9,935 bases of DNA from Planctomycetota bacterium (GCA_016208805.1 JACQXL010000043.1:1-9935); one strand, 5' to 3'; shown: positions 1 through 5,643, counted from the stretch's first letter. Numbers and translations are program-made. The notes: generated by a model from the sequence alone, not told the origin.

Positions 1-234
1 AATCTCCACATCAGCCGGAACAGAACCCCGCAGTGCGGCTAATTTCTGCCCCGCATCATCGCCGGACCAGTCCTTCAGTTGGGCGTCGGGGATATATTGC
101 TTGAACGACTCCAAATCCGCATCAATTATCGCATGGTGATATTCCCGGTATGCCTGCTGGGCGTCATCCGAACTGCCGGCTAAGTGCCAAGCACCAACTA
201 TCACCGCCACCATCAACAAATATCTCAACTTCAT
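1..234 (-). CDS. Exported hypothetical protein, 5' part only
   Basis: Only the first 78 codons are in the window; the gene continues past the left edge. The protein begins MKLRYLLMVAVIVGAWHLAG, a basic start followed by a hydrophobic stretch, which is a plausible Sec signal peptide (residues 1-20). The mature part starts SSDDAQQAYREYHHAIIDAD and is hydrophilic and helical-looking. That pattern (AYxxYxxAIxxxDLESFKQYI) resembles the first helix of small NTF2-like or DUF4878-type exported proteins, but the match is by eye and unproven. The ATG at 232-234 is chosen because a near-perfect AGGAGGTT lies six bases upstream (241-248 on the plus strand). It faces away from the repeat cluster at 346-617. 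No confident promoter was found. Presence of the gene is well supported; its function is unknown. Confidence 0.8.
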   Translation of the reverse strand, partial: MKLRYLLMVAVIVGAWHLAGSSDDAQQAYREYHHAIIDADLESFKQYIPDAQLKDWSGDDAGQKLAALRGSVPADVEI

Positions 235-240
235 ATCTTT

Positions 241-248
241 AACCTCCT
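241..248 (-). promoter_or_regulatory. Strong Shine-Dalgarno site of the left-edge gene
   Basis: On the minus strand this reads AGGAGGTT, six bases before the ATG at 234. It decides the start codon of the partial exported protein. Confidence 0.8.
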
Positions 249-315
249 GTGATTGTATTGAGGAAACCATATTTGGAGACTAAAGTCAATAGAATCTTTT
301 CCTTTCAAAGTTTAG

Positions 316-337
316 TGTCTTCGTGTCTTCACGGTGG
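316..337. repeat. Dispersed 'cttcgtgtcttc' repeat, single arm
   Basis: The segment tgtcttcgtgtcttcacggt is close to the right arm of the inverted pair at 6124-6190 and to the degenerate cacaaagacacaaag stretch at 4178-4202. These are members of a short dispersed repeat family. This copy lies in the spacer between the left-edge gene and the element that starts near 346. Confidence 0.5.
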
Positions 338-348
338 AATTTCTCTTG

Positions 349-471
349 ACCCCGTTAGAGGTATTTGGCCTAATGGTGGTAGAAACTCTGGTATGTGATT
401 TGGACTACAGGAGAGTTATTTAATTTGGATAACACGGTCATCCCACAGGGACAACCTGCCTCTAACGAGGT
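349..471. repeat. Short element with 15-bp inverted ends (CCCGTTAGAGG type)
   Basis: The left end ACCCCGTTAGAGGTA (349-363) is the reverse complement of 457-471 with 2 mismatches in 15. The unit is about 123 bp and has no coding capacity. The same left-end word with its flank, TTGACCCCGTTAGAG, occurs again at 9470-9484. This structure is that of a small non-autonomous (MITE-like) element. No target-site duplication is evident. It abuts the second element, which begins at 473. Confidence 0.55.
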
Positions 472-472
472 T

Positions 473-617
473 CTGAACTCTTGCGAAATGGGAAAAAGCC
501 ACCCAAAAGGTGTCATTGCGAGGGAGTGAAACGACCGAAGCAATCTCAAATTTATGAGATTGCTTCGCTCCCTACGGTCGCTCGCAATGACAGAGGGGGC
601 ATTTCGCAAGAGGTCCT
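473..617. repeat. Palindromic MITE-like element (tgtcattgcgag family)
   Basis: The left end CTGAACTCTTGCGAAATG (473-490) and the reverse complement of 600-617 agree at 15 of 18 positions. Inside lies a long imperfect palindrome. TGTCATTGCGAG (511-522) pairs perfectly with 581-592, and CGACCGAAGCAATCTCA (532-548) largely pairs with 555-576. The core matches a widespread type of dispersed bacterial palindrome, recognisable in translation by words such as CHCEG and VARNDR. A second copy starts at 9819. Its first 23 bases are identical, and similarity continues through ACCACCCAAAA and GTGTCATT. The element supplies the first 40 or so codons of the reading frame that runs to 1071. Confidence 0.7.
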
Positions 618-1071
618 GATTATCGGCTTGGGGTTGCTGGTTGATAAAGATGAAACCAACCCGGGCATTCCGGATGCGGCAAACCAGTTGGCCGGGGTAG
701 AGGTCTCACGGACACTGGATTACGAATCCGCGGCCTTCACGGGCAATCCGGACAGCTATATAAAGATCACCAATAACTCCGGCCAGGACATTACCGATTG
801 CGTGTTTTGGCTGGATGGTAATTTTAAGGCGGCGCTGGCGGACGTGGAGTGCTACGACCGCGCGGCCAAAGTCCACCGCAAATACGACAAGAACTCTATC
901 GCCAAGGGAGAGACCGTTGAATTCTGTATCACGTCCCCCGATAATAATAAAAATGTTATGATTTTTGATAATGGGTCGAGACCCCTTGTTGCGTTTGGAC
1001 CTTTCATCCCGTCCACCTTCGCGATTTGGTCAGCCGGAGGAAAAGGCGAGTGGCGGTTTTCTTCGGACTGA
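481..1071 (+). pseudogene. 5'-truncated hypothetical gene fused in frame to a repeat element
   Basis: The frame is open from a TTG at 481 to the TGA at 1069-1071. The first 40-45 codons are translated repeat element (473-617), not native protein. The native-looking part starts around residue 45 with a hydrophobic run, VLIIGLGLLVDKDETNPG, likely the end of a membrane segment or signal anchor. A soluble domain of about 130 residues follows, containing YIKITNNSGQDITDCVFWLD and a terminal GKGEWRFSSD. The first in-frame ATG is at 958, so no normal start survives. The most likely reading is a gene whose 5' end was lost when the element arrived. Expression as a chimera from the TTG is possible. The domain is not recognised; the phrase around 'ITNNSGQDITDC' suggests a beta-rich extracytoplasmic fold. 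Confidence 0.6.
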
Positions 1072-1348
1072 GCGACAGGCAAGGAAAGTATCTGCCGCAA
1101 ACACGAATCCCCGAATACCTGTTGTTAATATTCGTGCGATTGGTTAATTCGTGCCATTCGTGTTCCCGGCTCACTTCTGCCTGTCCCGTACATACGGGGT
1201 TATGTACGGGAGATGACTTTAATCCCCGATGTGGCCAGCAATCCATCTTGCCCCGCCAGCCGACAATCACCGCCAGCACCGCCGCATACGCAACAATCCA
1301 TATCAACTGCTTGCGGGTTGGTTTGAGATGAAATTTGCTTAACCACAT
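1004..1348 (-). CDS. Small membrane protein start running into repeats
   Basis: The frame opens with MWLSKFHLKPTRKQLIWIVA and continues through a hydrophobic helix (AYAAVLAVIVG), giving a cytoplasmic basic start and one membrane segment at about residues 17-33. Its ATG at 1346-1348 lies three bases after the TAA of the NERD gene, and GGGAAG overlapping that stop can act as its ribosome site, so translational coupling is likely. After about residue 45 the frame is read through the hairpin at 1185-1210 and the 'ttcgtg' repeat. Residues 46-114 are therefore probably repeat translation rather than evolved protein. The likely reading is a small membrane-protein gene whose 3' part was replaced or lost. 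Function unknown. Confidence 0.4.
   Translation of the reverse strand: MWLSKFHLKPTRKQLIWIVAYAAVLAVIVGWRGKMDCWPHRGLKSSPVHNPVCTGQAEVSREHEWHELTNRTNINNRYSGIRVCGRYFPCLSLSPKKTATRLFLRLTKSRRWTG
1100..1164. repeat. Dispersed 'ttcgtg' inverted repeat
   Basis: AACACGAAT (1100-1108) is exactly mirrored by ATTCGTGTT (1156-1164). Between them lie further copies of ATTCGTG and AATTCGTGCC. This is a typical non-coding dispersed repeat and explains the apparent reading frames crossing it on both strands. Confidence 0.55.
1185..1210. repeat. Perfect 10-bp hairpin (cccgtacata)
   Basis: CCCGTACATA (1185-1194) and TATGTACGGG (1201-1210) form a perfect stem with a 6-base loop. It lies between the converging remnant gene and the small membrane-protein frame. 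It has no T-run on either side, so it is not a classical intrinsic terminator. It is more likely part of a dispersed repeat. Confidence 0.55.
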
Positions 1349-1351
1349 GAT

Positions 1352-2506
1352 TTACTTCCCTATTTCTATTTGCTCCGGACGTTCTATTATAATTTGCGGC
1401 CTGCTGTAATTCTCATACTCATTAGATACTATCTTACCTTTCAGCCTGACTGACTCATCACGATATTTATCAATACCGTTGGGGAAGTTAGAGAAATACT
1501 TAGAGAATATTACTACTGTCAACGTCTTTTTATAGTTCCCATCAAAATTCATTTCCCATGCTTTATCACCCGAATAAGTTCTAATAATCTTGCCCTGCAC
1601 TGTTTTAATCTGGCCTACATATTTAGATGCATCCTGCCAGGAGATAACAATCTCTTTCGGTGCTTCAGTTTTGGGTGCATCCTGCTGGGAGGTAACAGAC
1701 TCTTTTGGAGCTTCAGTAGTAACGGGACGTTCGCTAATCACCCACCATACGCCGACGAAAATCGCTATGATAAACACTGAAATCGGTAGCCAGCGGGTGA
1801 GTAGACGACTTTTCTTGGTGTCCCACACGATGTAGGTATTTAGGTTAGCGGATATATCCGCGCATTCCTGCGGGCTCATATCCTGCTTGCGGCTGTCTAA
1901 AAGTTTCTTTAATTGGGATAGATAAATTACCGACGCTTCTGGCGAGGTTACATCCAATTTAACCTCCGGATGACTGAAAACAACAACCGGTTCAACCCAA
2001 ATCTCATTGTAGCCCACCCCTTGGAGGTACTTACCCAACGCTCTGGCGTGGTGGAATGCTTGACGAATTGGATTATACATTTTGGTCTGCCGGGACTGAA
2101 TGAATTGCCACCAATCCGGTGCATCGGCCTTGCCGCTAATCGTGCCGCGGTAATGTTTGGTCTCTATCGCATACACCCCTTTCGGACAAATCAGGATATG
2201 GTCAATCTGTGTGTCGCCGACAATGACATCGTTAAACACATACCAATCTTCCGGGAAACCGGCCAACGCATTGCTTACCATCTTTTCACCTTTCGCACCT
2301 ATTAGAAATGATTTATTCCTGAAGACCAGACTTACACCCACGCCAATAATAACTAGCCCAATGACTGCTACCTTAATATCTGTAGGATGTTGACTTGTAG
2401 AAATTAATATTAGGCCTAATCCAGCAATCGTTAATACCAATCCGGGTATAGATTTAGTCCAAAAAACGGCCGTCAGACGTGTTTGGCGCGACATTATTCT
2501 TGCCAT
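1352..2506 (-). CDS. NERD (nuclease-related) domain membrane protein with C-terminal OB-like domain
   Basis: 384 residues. Two membrane segments (about 17-36 and 43-62) precede a NERD domain at about 68-180: GAKGE (70-74), NDV (92-94), QIDH with D102, and ETK with E115 and K117. This is the D...ExK arrangement of nuclease-like folds, so the putative active residues are present. A third membrane helix (about 238-257) is followed by a Thr/Glu/Pro/Lys linker and a C-terminal domain (about 285-382) with the alternating pattern VQGKIIRTY, TLTVVIFSKY, VRLKGKIVS, PQIIIE, resembling an OB-fold. The linker holds a 16-residue tandem duplication (TEAPKE...QDA), visible as a 48-bp repeat at 1629-1724. 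With two N-terminal helices and one central helix, the NERD and OB-like parts probably face opposite sides. NERD proteins are often linked to DNA processing or defence, but the substrate is unknown here. ATG at 2506 is favoured by the promoter position; ATG at 2494 is the alternative. Neither has a Shine-Dalgarno. Confidence 0.88.
   Translation of the reverse strand: MARIMSRQTRLTAVFWTKSIPGLVLTIAGLGLILISTSQHPTDIKVAVIGLVIIGVGVSLVFRNKSFLIGAKGEKMVSNALAGFPEDWYVFNDVIVGDTQIDHILICPKGVYAIETKHYRGTISGKADAPDWWQFIQSRQTKMYNPIRQAFHHARALGKYLQGVGYNEIWVEPVVVFSHPEVKLDVTSPEASVIYLSQLKKLLDSRKQDMSPQECADISANLNTYIVWDTKKSRLLTRWLPISVFIIAIFVGVWWVISERPVTTEAPKESVTSQQDAPKTEAPKEIVISWQDASKYVGQIKTVQGKIIRTYSGDKAWEMNFDGNYKKTLTVVIFSKYFSNFPNGIDKYRDESVRLKGKIVSNEYENYSRPQIIIERPEQIEIGK
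1629..1724 (-). repeat. 48-bp tandem duplication inside the NERD gene
   Basis: Two consecutive 48-bp units begin at 1629 and 1677, both with GCATCCTGC. They encode two 16-residue copies of a TEAPKE-to-QDA linker unit. The unit length is a multiple of three, so copy number can change without breaking the frame. Confidence 0.75.
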
Positions 2507-2515
2507 AATACGGAT

Positions 2516-2544
2516 ATAATAGTCTTTTAGCAGGCGATGTCAAG
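2516..2544 (-). promoter_or_regulatory. Sigma70-like promoter of the NERD gene
   Basis: On the minus strand, TTGACA (2539-2544) is followed after 17 bases by TATTAT (2516-2521). The ATG at 2506 lies nine bases beyond the -10, so transcription should start at or within a base or two of the start codon. That implies a leaderless mRNA, or use of the in-frame ATG at 2494. Confidence 0.65.
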
Positions 2545-2628
2545 TCTAATGAGGCAATAATCAGGGTTAATTATCTGTTAATCTGCTTGCACTGACCCCG
2601 CCCAAGCGAAGGAATGTGTGGTTCCAAC

Positions 2629-2683
2629 AATCCGTGCCCGCCAGAGGCGGGTCTCCCGAATGCTTTCGGGATGATAATCCGTG
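2629..2683. repeat. Double-hairpin repeat flanked by AATCCGTG
   Basis: Two back-to-back perfect hairpins, CCCGCC/GGCGGG (2637-2651) and CCCGAA/TTCGGG (2655-2670), are bracketed by direct copies of AATCCGTG (2629-2636 and 2676-2683). It lies just past the stop codon of the nucleotidyltransferase gene. It looks like a REP-type dispersed element and could stabilise or end that transcript. There is no T-run. Confidence 0.6.
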
Positions 2684-2698
2684 GCTGAAGTGTAATGA

Positions 2699-3142
2699 TT
2701 ACTCGCCCAGCGCTTCCAAATCGGCGATATCCCTCTTCCGTCCGAGGGCGCGCTTGTTCGCCAATAACTCTTTCTTTCCAATATAGTGAACCGGAACATC
2801 GCCGTAGAAGCCGTCTGCCCGGCCGGCGACCGCTTGCACCCAGGAAATGCCGGTAAGCGATGTCAGAATATCAACCCGAACCGGAGCCACGCCGAGTTGA
2901 ACGACCTTGTCCGGGACAGTGAAATCCTGCGCGGTCAGGCCCAGTGAGCCAAAACCAAATTCCTTGAGCACGTTGAGAATAGATTGAGCGTTCCGTGAAT
3001 CAGGCCGGACAAAAAGGTCAATATCGCCGGTGGCGCGGGGCGCGCCGTAATAGGACAATGCGTATGCACCAACTATCAGATAGTCAACCTTGTGCTCGTT
3101 GAATAACGCGAGCAAGTCTCTGAAGTCTGGCTGAACTTCCAT
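2699..3142 (-). CDS. Minimal nucleotidyltransferase (DUF6036/AbiEii-like)
   Basis: 147 residues. It has the polymerase-beta-type nucleotidyltransferase signature: GAYALSYYG (G25) followed by GDIDLFV with D40 and D42, and a third acidic residue in VRVDIL (D91). A basic tail (KKELLANKRALGRKRDIADL) matches the end seen in minimal nucleotidyltransferases of the DUF6036/AbiEii-like group. Such enzymes transfer a nucleotide to protein or RNA, and several act as toxins or antitoxins; which applies here cannot be told. The start is the ATG at 3142, with GAGGAGA upstream. It overlaps the end of the 62-residue gene by 59 bases in a different frame, so the two are surely co-translated. All three metal-binding acids are present, so activity is expected. 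Confidence 0.88.
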   Translation of the reverse strand: MEVQPDFRDLLALFNEHKVDYLIVGAYALSYYGAPRATGDIDLFVRPDSRNAQSILNVLKEFGFGSLGLTAQDFTVPDKVVQLGVAPVRVDILTSLTGISWVQAVAGRADGFYGDVPVHYIGKKELLANKRALGRKRDIADLEALGE

Positions 3143-3272
3143 AAAACTGTCTCCTCAAGAATTCCACCGCGGCCACCCGCTCGGCCGGTGATTTCGTCAA
3201 CCAGTATGCCAGGTTGTCCTTTACTTCCGAATGATTTGTTAAGTTGTTCTTTTTTACTATCTTCTTAATCAT
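3084..3272 (-). CDS. Small partner protein of the nucleotidyltransferase
   Basis: 62 residues, no hydrophobic segment. The sequence runs from a lysine-rich start (MIKKIVKKNN) through EVKDNLAYWLTKSPAERVAA and VEFLRRQFYG to a basic end (ARLQRLARVIQRAQG). The SPAERVAAVEFLRRQ...G...RLQR pattern is one I recognise as a small protein commonly encoded just before nucleotidyltransferases of this type, though I cannot name the family. It is predicted to be all-helical. The 59-base overlap with the enzyme gene and the shared promoter suggest a stoichiometric partner, possibly an antitoxin or specificity factor. The ATG at 3272 lies nine bases from a -10 element with no Shine-Dalgarno, so the mRNA would be leaderless. 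Confidence 0.75.
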   Translation of the reverse strand: MIKKIVKKNNLTNHSEVKDNLAYWLTKSPAERVAAVEFLRRQFYGSSARLQRLARVIQRAQG

Positions 3273-3281
3273 ATTCTATAT

Positions 3282-3309
3282 ATCCTATCACACCTGTCTG
3301 AAAAGTCAA
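3282..3309 (-). promoter_or_regulatory. Sigma70-like promoter of the nucleotidyltransferase pair
   Basis: On the minus strand, TTGACT (3304-3309) is followed after 16 bases by TAGGAT (3282-3287), nine bases before the ATG at 3272. The geometry matches the NERD promoter and again implies a leaderless transcript. Confidence 0.55.
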
Positions 3310-3328
3310 CGAAATTACTGTGCTAATC

Positions 3329-3368
3329 CGCCTTGCCCTCCGGAGCCCTGCGGGCGAAGGAGGGTGGC
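3329..3368. repeat. GC-rich hairpin repeat after the 3369-4160 gene
   Basis: The segment contains CCCTCC (3336-3341) opposite GGAGGG (3359-3364), enclosing GCCCTGCGGGC. It sits between the stop of the upstream minus-strand gene and the promoter of the nucleotidyltransferase pair. It may separate the two transcripts, although no T-run follows on the minus strand. Confidence 0.4.
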
Positions 3369-4160
3369 TCACTTCTGGCTGACCTTGACGTGGACGTATA
3401 ATATGCCGGCCTCGTCCTGGATGTAGTCCACGCGCGAGTCGCCGCCCGTGGCAAACGGCACCAGGTTTAAGCCAGGGTTGGACATCGCATTCATCAGGTC
3501 GTTGGTGATGTCGTTCTGACGCTTCATCTCGCCGGCCGTGAAGTCGGCCCGCATAACGGCCGCGCCGGCCTGGTTCAGCCGCTGTTCCAGGACCGAACGG
3601 AATGACGAGCGCAACGACATCTGGGCGATAATCATCGGCCCGCCCTGCTCTATCTGCACGGTCGTGCCTTTGGCAATCGTGCTTTCGCCGTCCAGCCAGC
3701 GAATCACCTGGACCGAGCAACCCAAGCCGGTGGACCGCATCCCGCTGAACCCCAGCACCTTGCGGGCGACGTTCTTGTTGCCGTAGTGCGCGGCGGTCCG
3801 CTCAATCTTTTCCTTATACCGCTTGGCCGGGACGCCGTCCACGGTCTCATACATATAGTCCAGGTTATTGGTGTACTTGGTGTAGCCGTTGGCGTTATTC
3901 TTGTAGTGCTTGGCCATAATCTCGTCCTTATTGAACCCCTTCTTGCTGACGAAATCCGGGTTGATATAGGGCTCGTATTTACGGCTGGAAATCTCGGTGA
4001 TGATGGCCTCGTAATCGCCGCGGTTCTTTATCTTGGCCTTACGGCGGTTATTGGCAATCTCGGCGTTGCGGCTGGCGCCGTCCGTCCAGCGCTGGGTCAC
4101 TTCCGCCGGCATACTCTGTTCAATCGTAGCAATAAACCTCACCTCGGTCAATACCTTCAT
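3369..4160 (-). CDS. Hypothetical soluble protein, family not recognised
   Basis: 263 residues with no signal peptide or membrane helix. The start ATG at 4160 is supported by GGAGGTG five to ten bases upstream. The first half is rich in Lys, Asn, Tyr and Arg (NNRRKAKIKNRGDYEA, then DEIMAKHYKNNANGYTKYTN). The second half has GFSGMRSTGLGCSVQVIRWL, then QGGPMIIAQMSLRSSFRSVL and a helical ERLNQAGAAVMRADF, and ends in a beta-looking AGILYVHVKVSQK. The charged N-terminal half might bind nucleic acid or be a flexible region; nothing allows a function to be named. Its codons end more often in G or C than those of the HEAT gene upstream, suggesting a different history. It lies 131 bases after the HEAT/barrel gene and may be co-transcribed. 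Confidence 0.75.
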   Translation of the reverse strand: MKVLTEVRFIATIEQSMPAEVTQRWTDGASRNAEIANNRRKAKIKNRGDYEAIITEISSRKYEPYINPDFVSKKGFNKDEIMAKHYKNNANGYTKYTNNLDYMYETVDGVPAKRYKEKIERTAAHYGNKNVARKVLGFSGMRSTGLGCSVQVIRWLDGESTIAKGTTVQIEQGGPMIIAQMSLRSSFRSVLEQRLNQAGAAVMRADFTAGEMKRQNDITNDLMNAMSNPGLNLVPFATGGDSRVDYIQDEAGILYVHVKVSQK

Positions 4161-4177
4161 AAAACACCTCCTTTATT

Positions 4178-4224
4178 CCCCACAAAGACACAAAGAGCAC
4201 AAAGCCAAATCTGTGTAATCTGTG
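4178..4224. repeat. Degenerate 'cacaaag' / 'atctgtg' dispersed repeat
   Basis: CACAAAGACACAAAGAGCAC is followed by two copies of AATCTGTG. It is related by eye to the repeats at 316 and 6124 and lies in the leader of the 3369-4160 gene. Confidence 0.4.
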
Positions 4225-4232
4225 GCTCGCAA

Positions 4233-4290
4233 TCACTTTTGCTCCTCTTCGATCTCCACGCCGAGGTATTTGAGGGCATTTCGTGCACTG
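4233..4290 (-). pseudogene. Possible C-terminal remnant of an unidentified gene
   Basis: On the minus strand, in a frame different from the barrel gene end, the codons read TSARNALKYLGVEIEEEQK and then TGA (4233-4235). The composition (an amphipathic segment followed by an acidic tail) looks like the natural end of a soluble protein. There is no start: the frame is open only from about 4330 and overlaps the end of the HEAT/barrel gene. It may be a leftover gene end or a chance frame. Confidence 0.25.
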
Positions 4291-4291
4291 G

Positions 4292-4891
4292 TCAAAAAGA
4301 ATGTCCTATCGTAAACGATAGGGTTGGTTTTACTTTATCATTTTCTAGTACATCATTACCTTCAGCCGATATCCATCCTATCTTCTTATTAGAACCTAAC
4401 ATACCAAACGAGATATCAATTACAGCATTTTGAGATTCCCATCCATAACCTATACCAAACCCATAGATGAATTGGGTAAATCTATCCGTGGTGTTTAGAT
4501 GTTTGATTAATACGCTGCCACCCGTGTACCCTGCTTCGCCATACACGTATCCACCTCCCGGCGCATTTTGTCCCCAGTACCACTTTGCGCCAGGTAAAAT
4601 CTGCCAGAAATTACCGTGGACATCATCGGCAGCGGATTGGTATTCAGCAACTCCAATTTTTGCCTCGTAGGAGGCAGAATAAATATATTGGTAAATTAAC
4701 TCTGTGAACTTGCCATCGCTCATCATAAAACCAAAAATGTCTAAAGACATTATGTGTTTATTATCATGCAATTGGGGTATAGATGTTGATTTAAGGTCTT
4801 TTTCGGCTACACCTAATGATGCGAGAGTAGATGCGGCCGCATCACGCACAATTTTATATCTGTCATTTAAAAATGGCATTATTTCAGGCAC
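4292..4891 (-). CDS. HEAT-repeat/outer-membrane-barrel-like protein, 3' part after frameshift
   Basis: This is the downstream half of a gene broken near 4905-4921. The frame opens after the TAG at 4919-4921; the first ATG is at 4891 with no Shine-Dalgarno. It begins with the rest of a HEAT repeat (NARDAVPEIMPFLND before the ATG, then RYKIVRDAAASTLASLGV). The next 150 or so residues are Tyr/Gly/aromatic-rich with alternating hydrophobic pattern (ELIYQYIYSASYEAKIGVAE; FIYGFGIGYGWESQNAVIDI) and end TLSFTIGHSF. A terminal Phe after alternating residues is the classic outer-membrane beta-strand signal, so this half probably forms or resembles a small outer-membrane barrel. It is probably not expressed alone. 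Confidence 0.6.
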   Translation of the reverse strand: MPEIMPFLNDRYKIVRDAAASTLASLGVAEKDLKSTSIPQLHDNKHIMSLDIFGFMMSDGKFTELIYQYIYSASYEAKIGVAEYQSAADDVHGNFWQILPGAKWYWGQNAPGGGYVYGEAGYTGGSVLIKHLNTTDRFTQFIYGFGIGYGWESQNAVIDISFGMLGSNKKIGWISAEGNDVLENDKVKPTLSFTIGHSF

Positions 4892-4904
4892 AGCATCCCG
4901 GGCA

Positions 4905-5342
4905 TTAAGTGCTAAGAGCTAAAATGGCACGTTCACGAACGTATTTATTATTATCTTTAAGACACTTTATTATTGCAAGAACAGATTCTTCAGTGCCAAG
5001 TCTGGCTAAAGACTGAATAACAGACAGGCGTACATCTATAGATTCATCATTTAACATTTTTGCCAGATTTGGTATTGCTTCTTTCACACCAAGACGACCT
5101 AATGCCCAAGCGGCGTAATCACGAGTTCTCGCGCATTTATCCTGCAATAACTCAATTAATTGCGGCGTTGCTTTTAGTTTAACAAGTGCGTTTATGCCTT
5201 CTATTTGTCTGTCAGACCGCTTTAATTGGGCAAGCGCCAGATTAATCTGTTCGTCACGTGACAAATTTTCTGTATTTAATTGTGCGCAACCTGAGGCGAC
5301 CGTAATTAGACCTGCCAATATTAAAAGTATTGTGGTTTTCAT
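4905..5342 (-). CDS. HEAT-repeat lipoprotein, 5' part before frameshift
   Basis: The start is the ATG at 5342, with GAGGGG seven bases before it; a TTG at 5360 in frame is less likely. The protein begins MKTTILLILAGLITVASGCA. This is a lipoprotein signal with a lipobox ending at Cys19, so the mature protein is lipid-anchored in the envelope. From about residue 45 come HEAT-type helical repeats: IEGINALVKLKATPQLIELL; RDYAAWALGRLGVKEAIPNL; VRLSVIQSLARLGTEESVLA; then YVRERAILALST and a stop at 4905-4907. The last repeat stops mid-unit and continues exactly in another frame, so this is the front half of a longer protein. HEAT arrays usually hold partner proteins. A sigma70-like promoter lies at 5615-5643. 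Confidence 0.75.
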   Translation of the reverse strand: MKTTILLILAGLITVASGCAQLNTENLSRDEQINLALAQLKRSDRQIEGINALVKLKATPQLIELLQDKCARTRDYAAWALGRLGVKEAIPNLAKMLNDESIDVRLSVIQSLARLGTEESVLAIIKCLKDNNKYVRERAILALST

Positions 5343-5459
5343 TAACCCCTCTTGGACCAATAGATTATAGATTGAAGCCGTGCGATTAATATAGCGTATA
5401 CCCCCGTCCTGCCACCAGGTACTCTCTGCTCCTGCCGGAGGGGTAGTCTATATCGCACT

Positions 5460-5563
5460 GTGCCTATCCGGCACGCTACGGCCCGGCCTAGATATATCTA
5501 CCTCTCCCCTTACCACTATTGCCCGCGCCCTGCCCCGATGATTGTCCTACCGCCGGTAAGGAA
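5460..5563. other. Structured leader of the HEAT gene transcript
   Basis: It contains a perfect GTGCC/GGCAC hairpin (5460-5464 and 5470-5474), the 12-bp palindrome TAGATATATCTA (5489-5500), and a bulged stem around CCTACCGCCGGTAAGG (about 5547-5562). If the promoter at 5615-5643 is used, these lie in a roughly 265-base untranslated leader. No known riboswitch class was recognised. Confidence 0.4.
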
Positions 5564-5614
5564 CACATCCAGTCATGGTCAGGAAAGAATGGCTCACAGG
5601 GCTAAAATATCAGA

Positions 5615-5643
5615 AGTATAGAGGATAATCAATTACCTGTCAA
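5615..5643 (-). promoter_or_regulatory. Near-consensus sigma70 promoter upstream of the HEAT gene
   Basis: On the minus strand, TTGACA (5638-5643), a 17-base spacer, then TATACT (5615-5620). It points toward the HEAT lipoprotein gene, whose ATG at 5342 is about 265 bases from the expected start site. This is the best promoter match in the window. Confidence 0.65.

Noticed and set aside
370..609. Minus-strand frame of 79 codons over the two elements
   Set aside because: Entirely repeat translation (SVIASDRRERS type words), no independent support.
346..617. CRISPR array
   Set aside because: There are inverted, not regularly spaced direct, repeats and no spacers or cas genes.
2637..2670. Intrinsic terminator after the nucleotidyltransferase gene
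   Set aside because: Two good stems but no T-run on the minus strand, and flanking direct repeats indicate a dispersed element.
2578..2799. Minus-strand frame across the double-hairpin repeat
   Set aside because: It overlaps the end of the nucleotidyltransferase gene in another frame, and the rest is translated dispersed repeat.
5343..5610. Known structured RNA such as RNase P, tmRNA or a cobalamin riboswitch
   Set aside because: None of the conserved core words of these RNAs was found.
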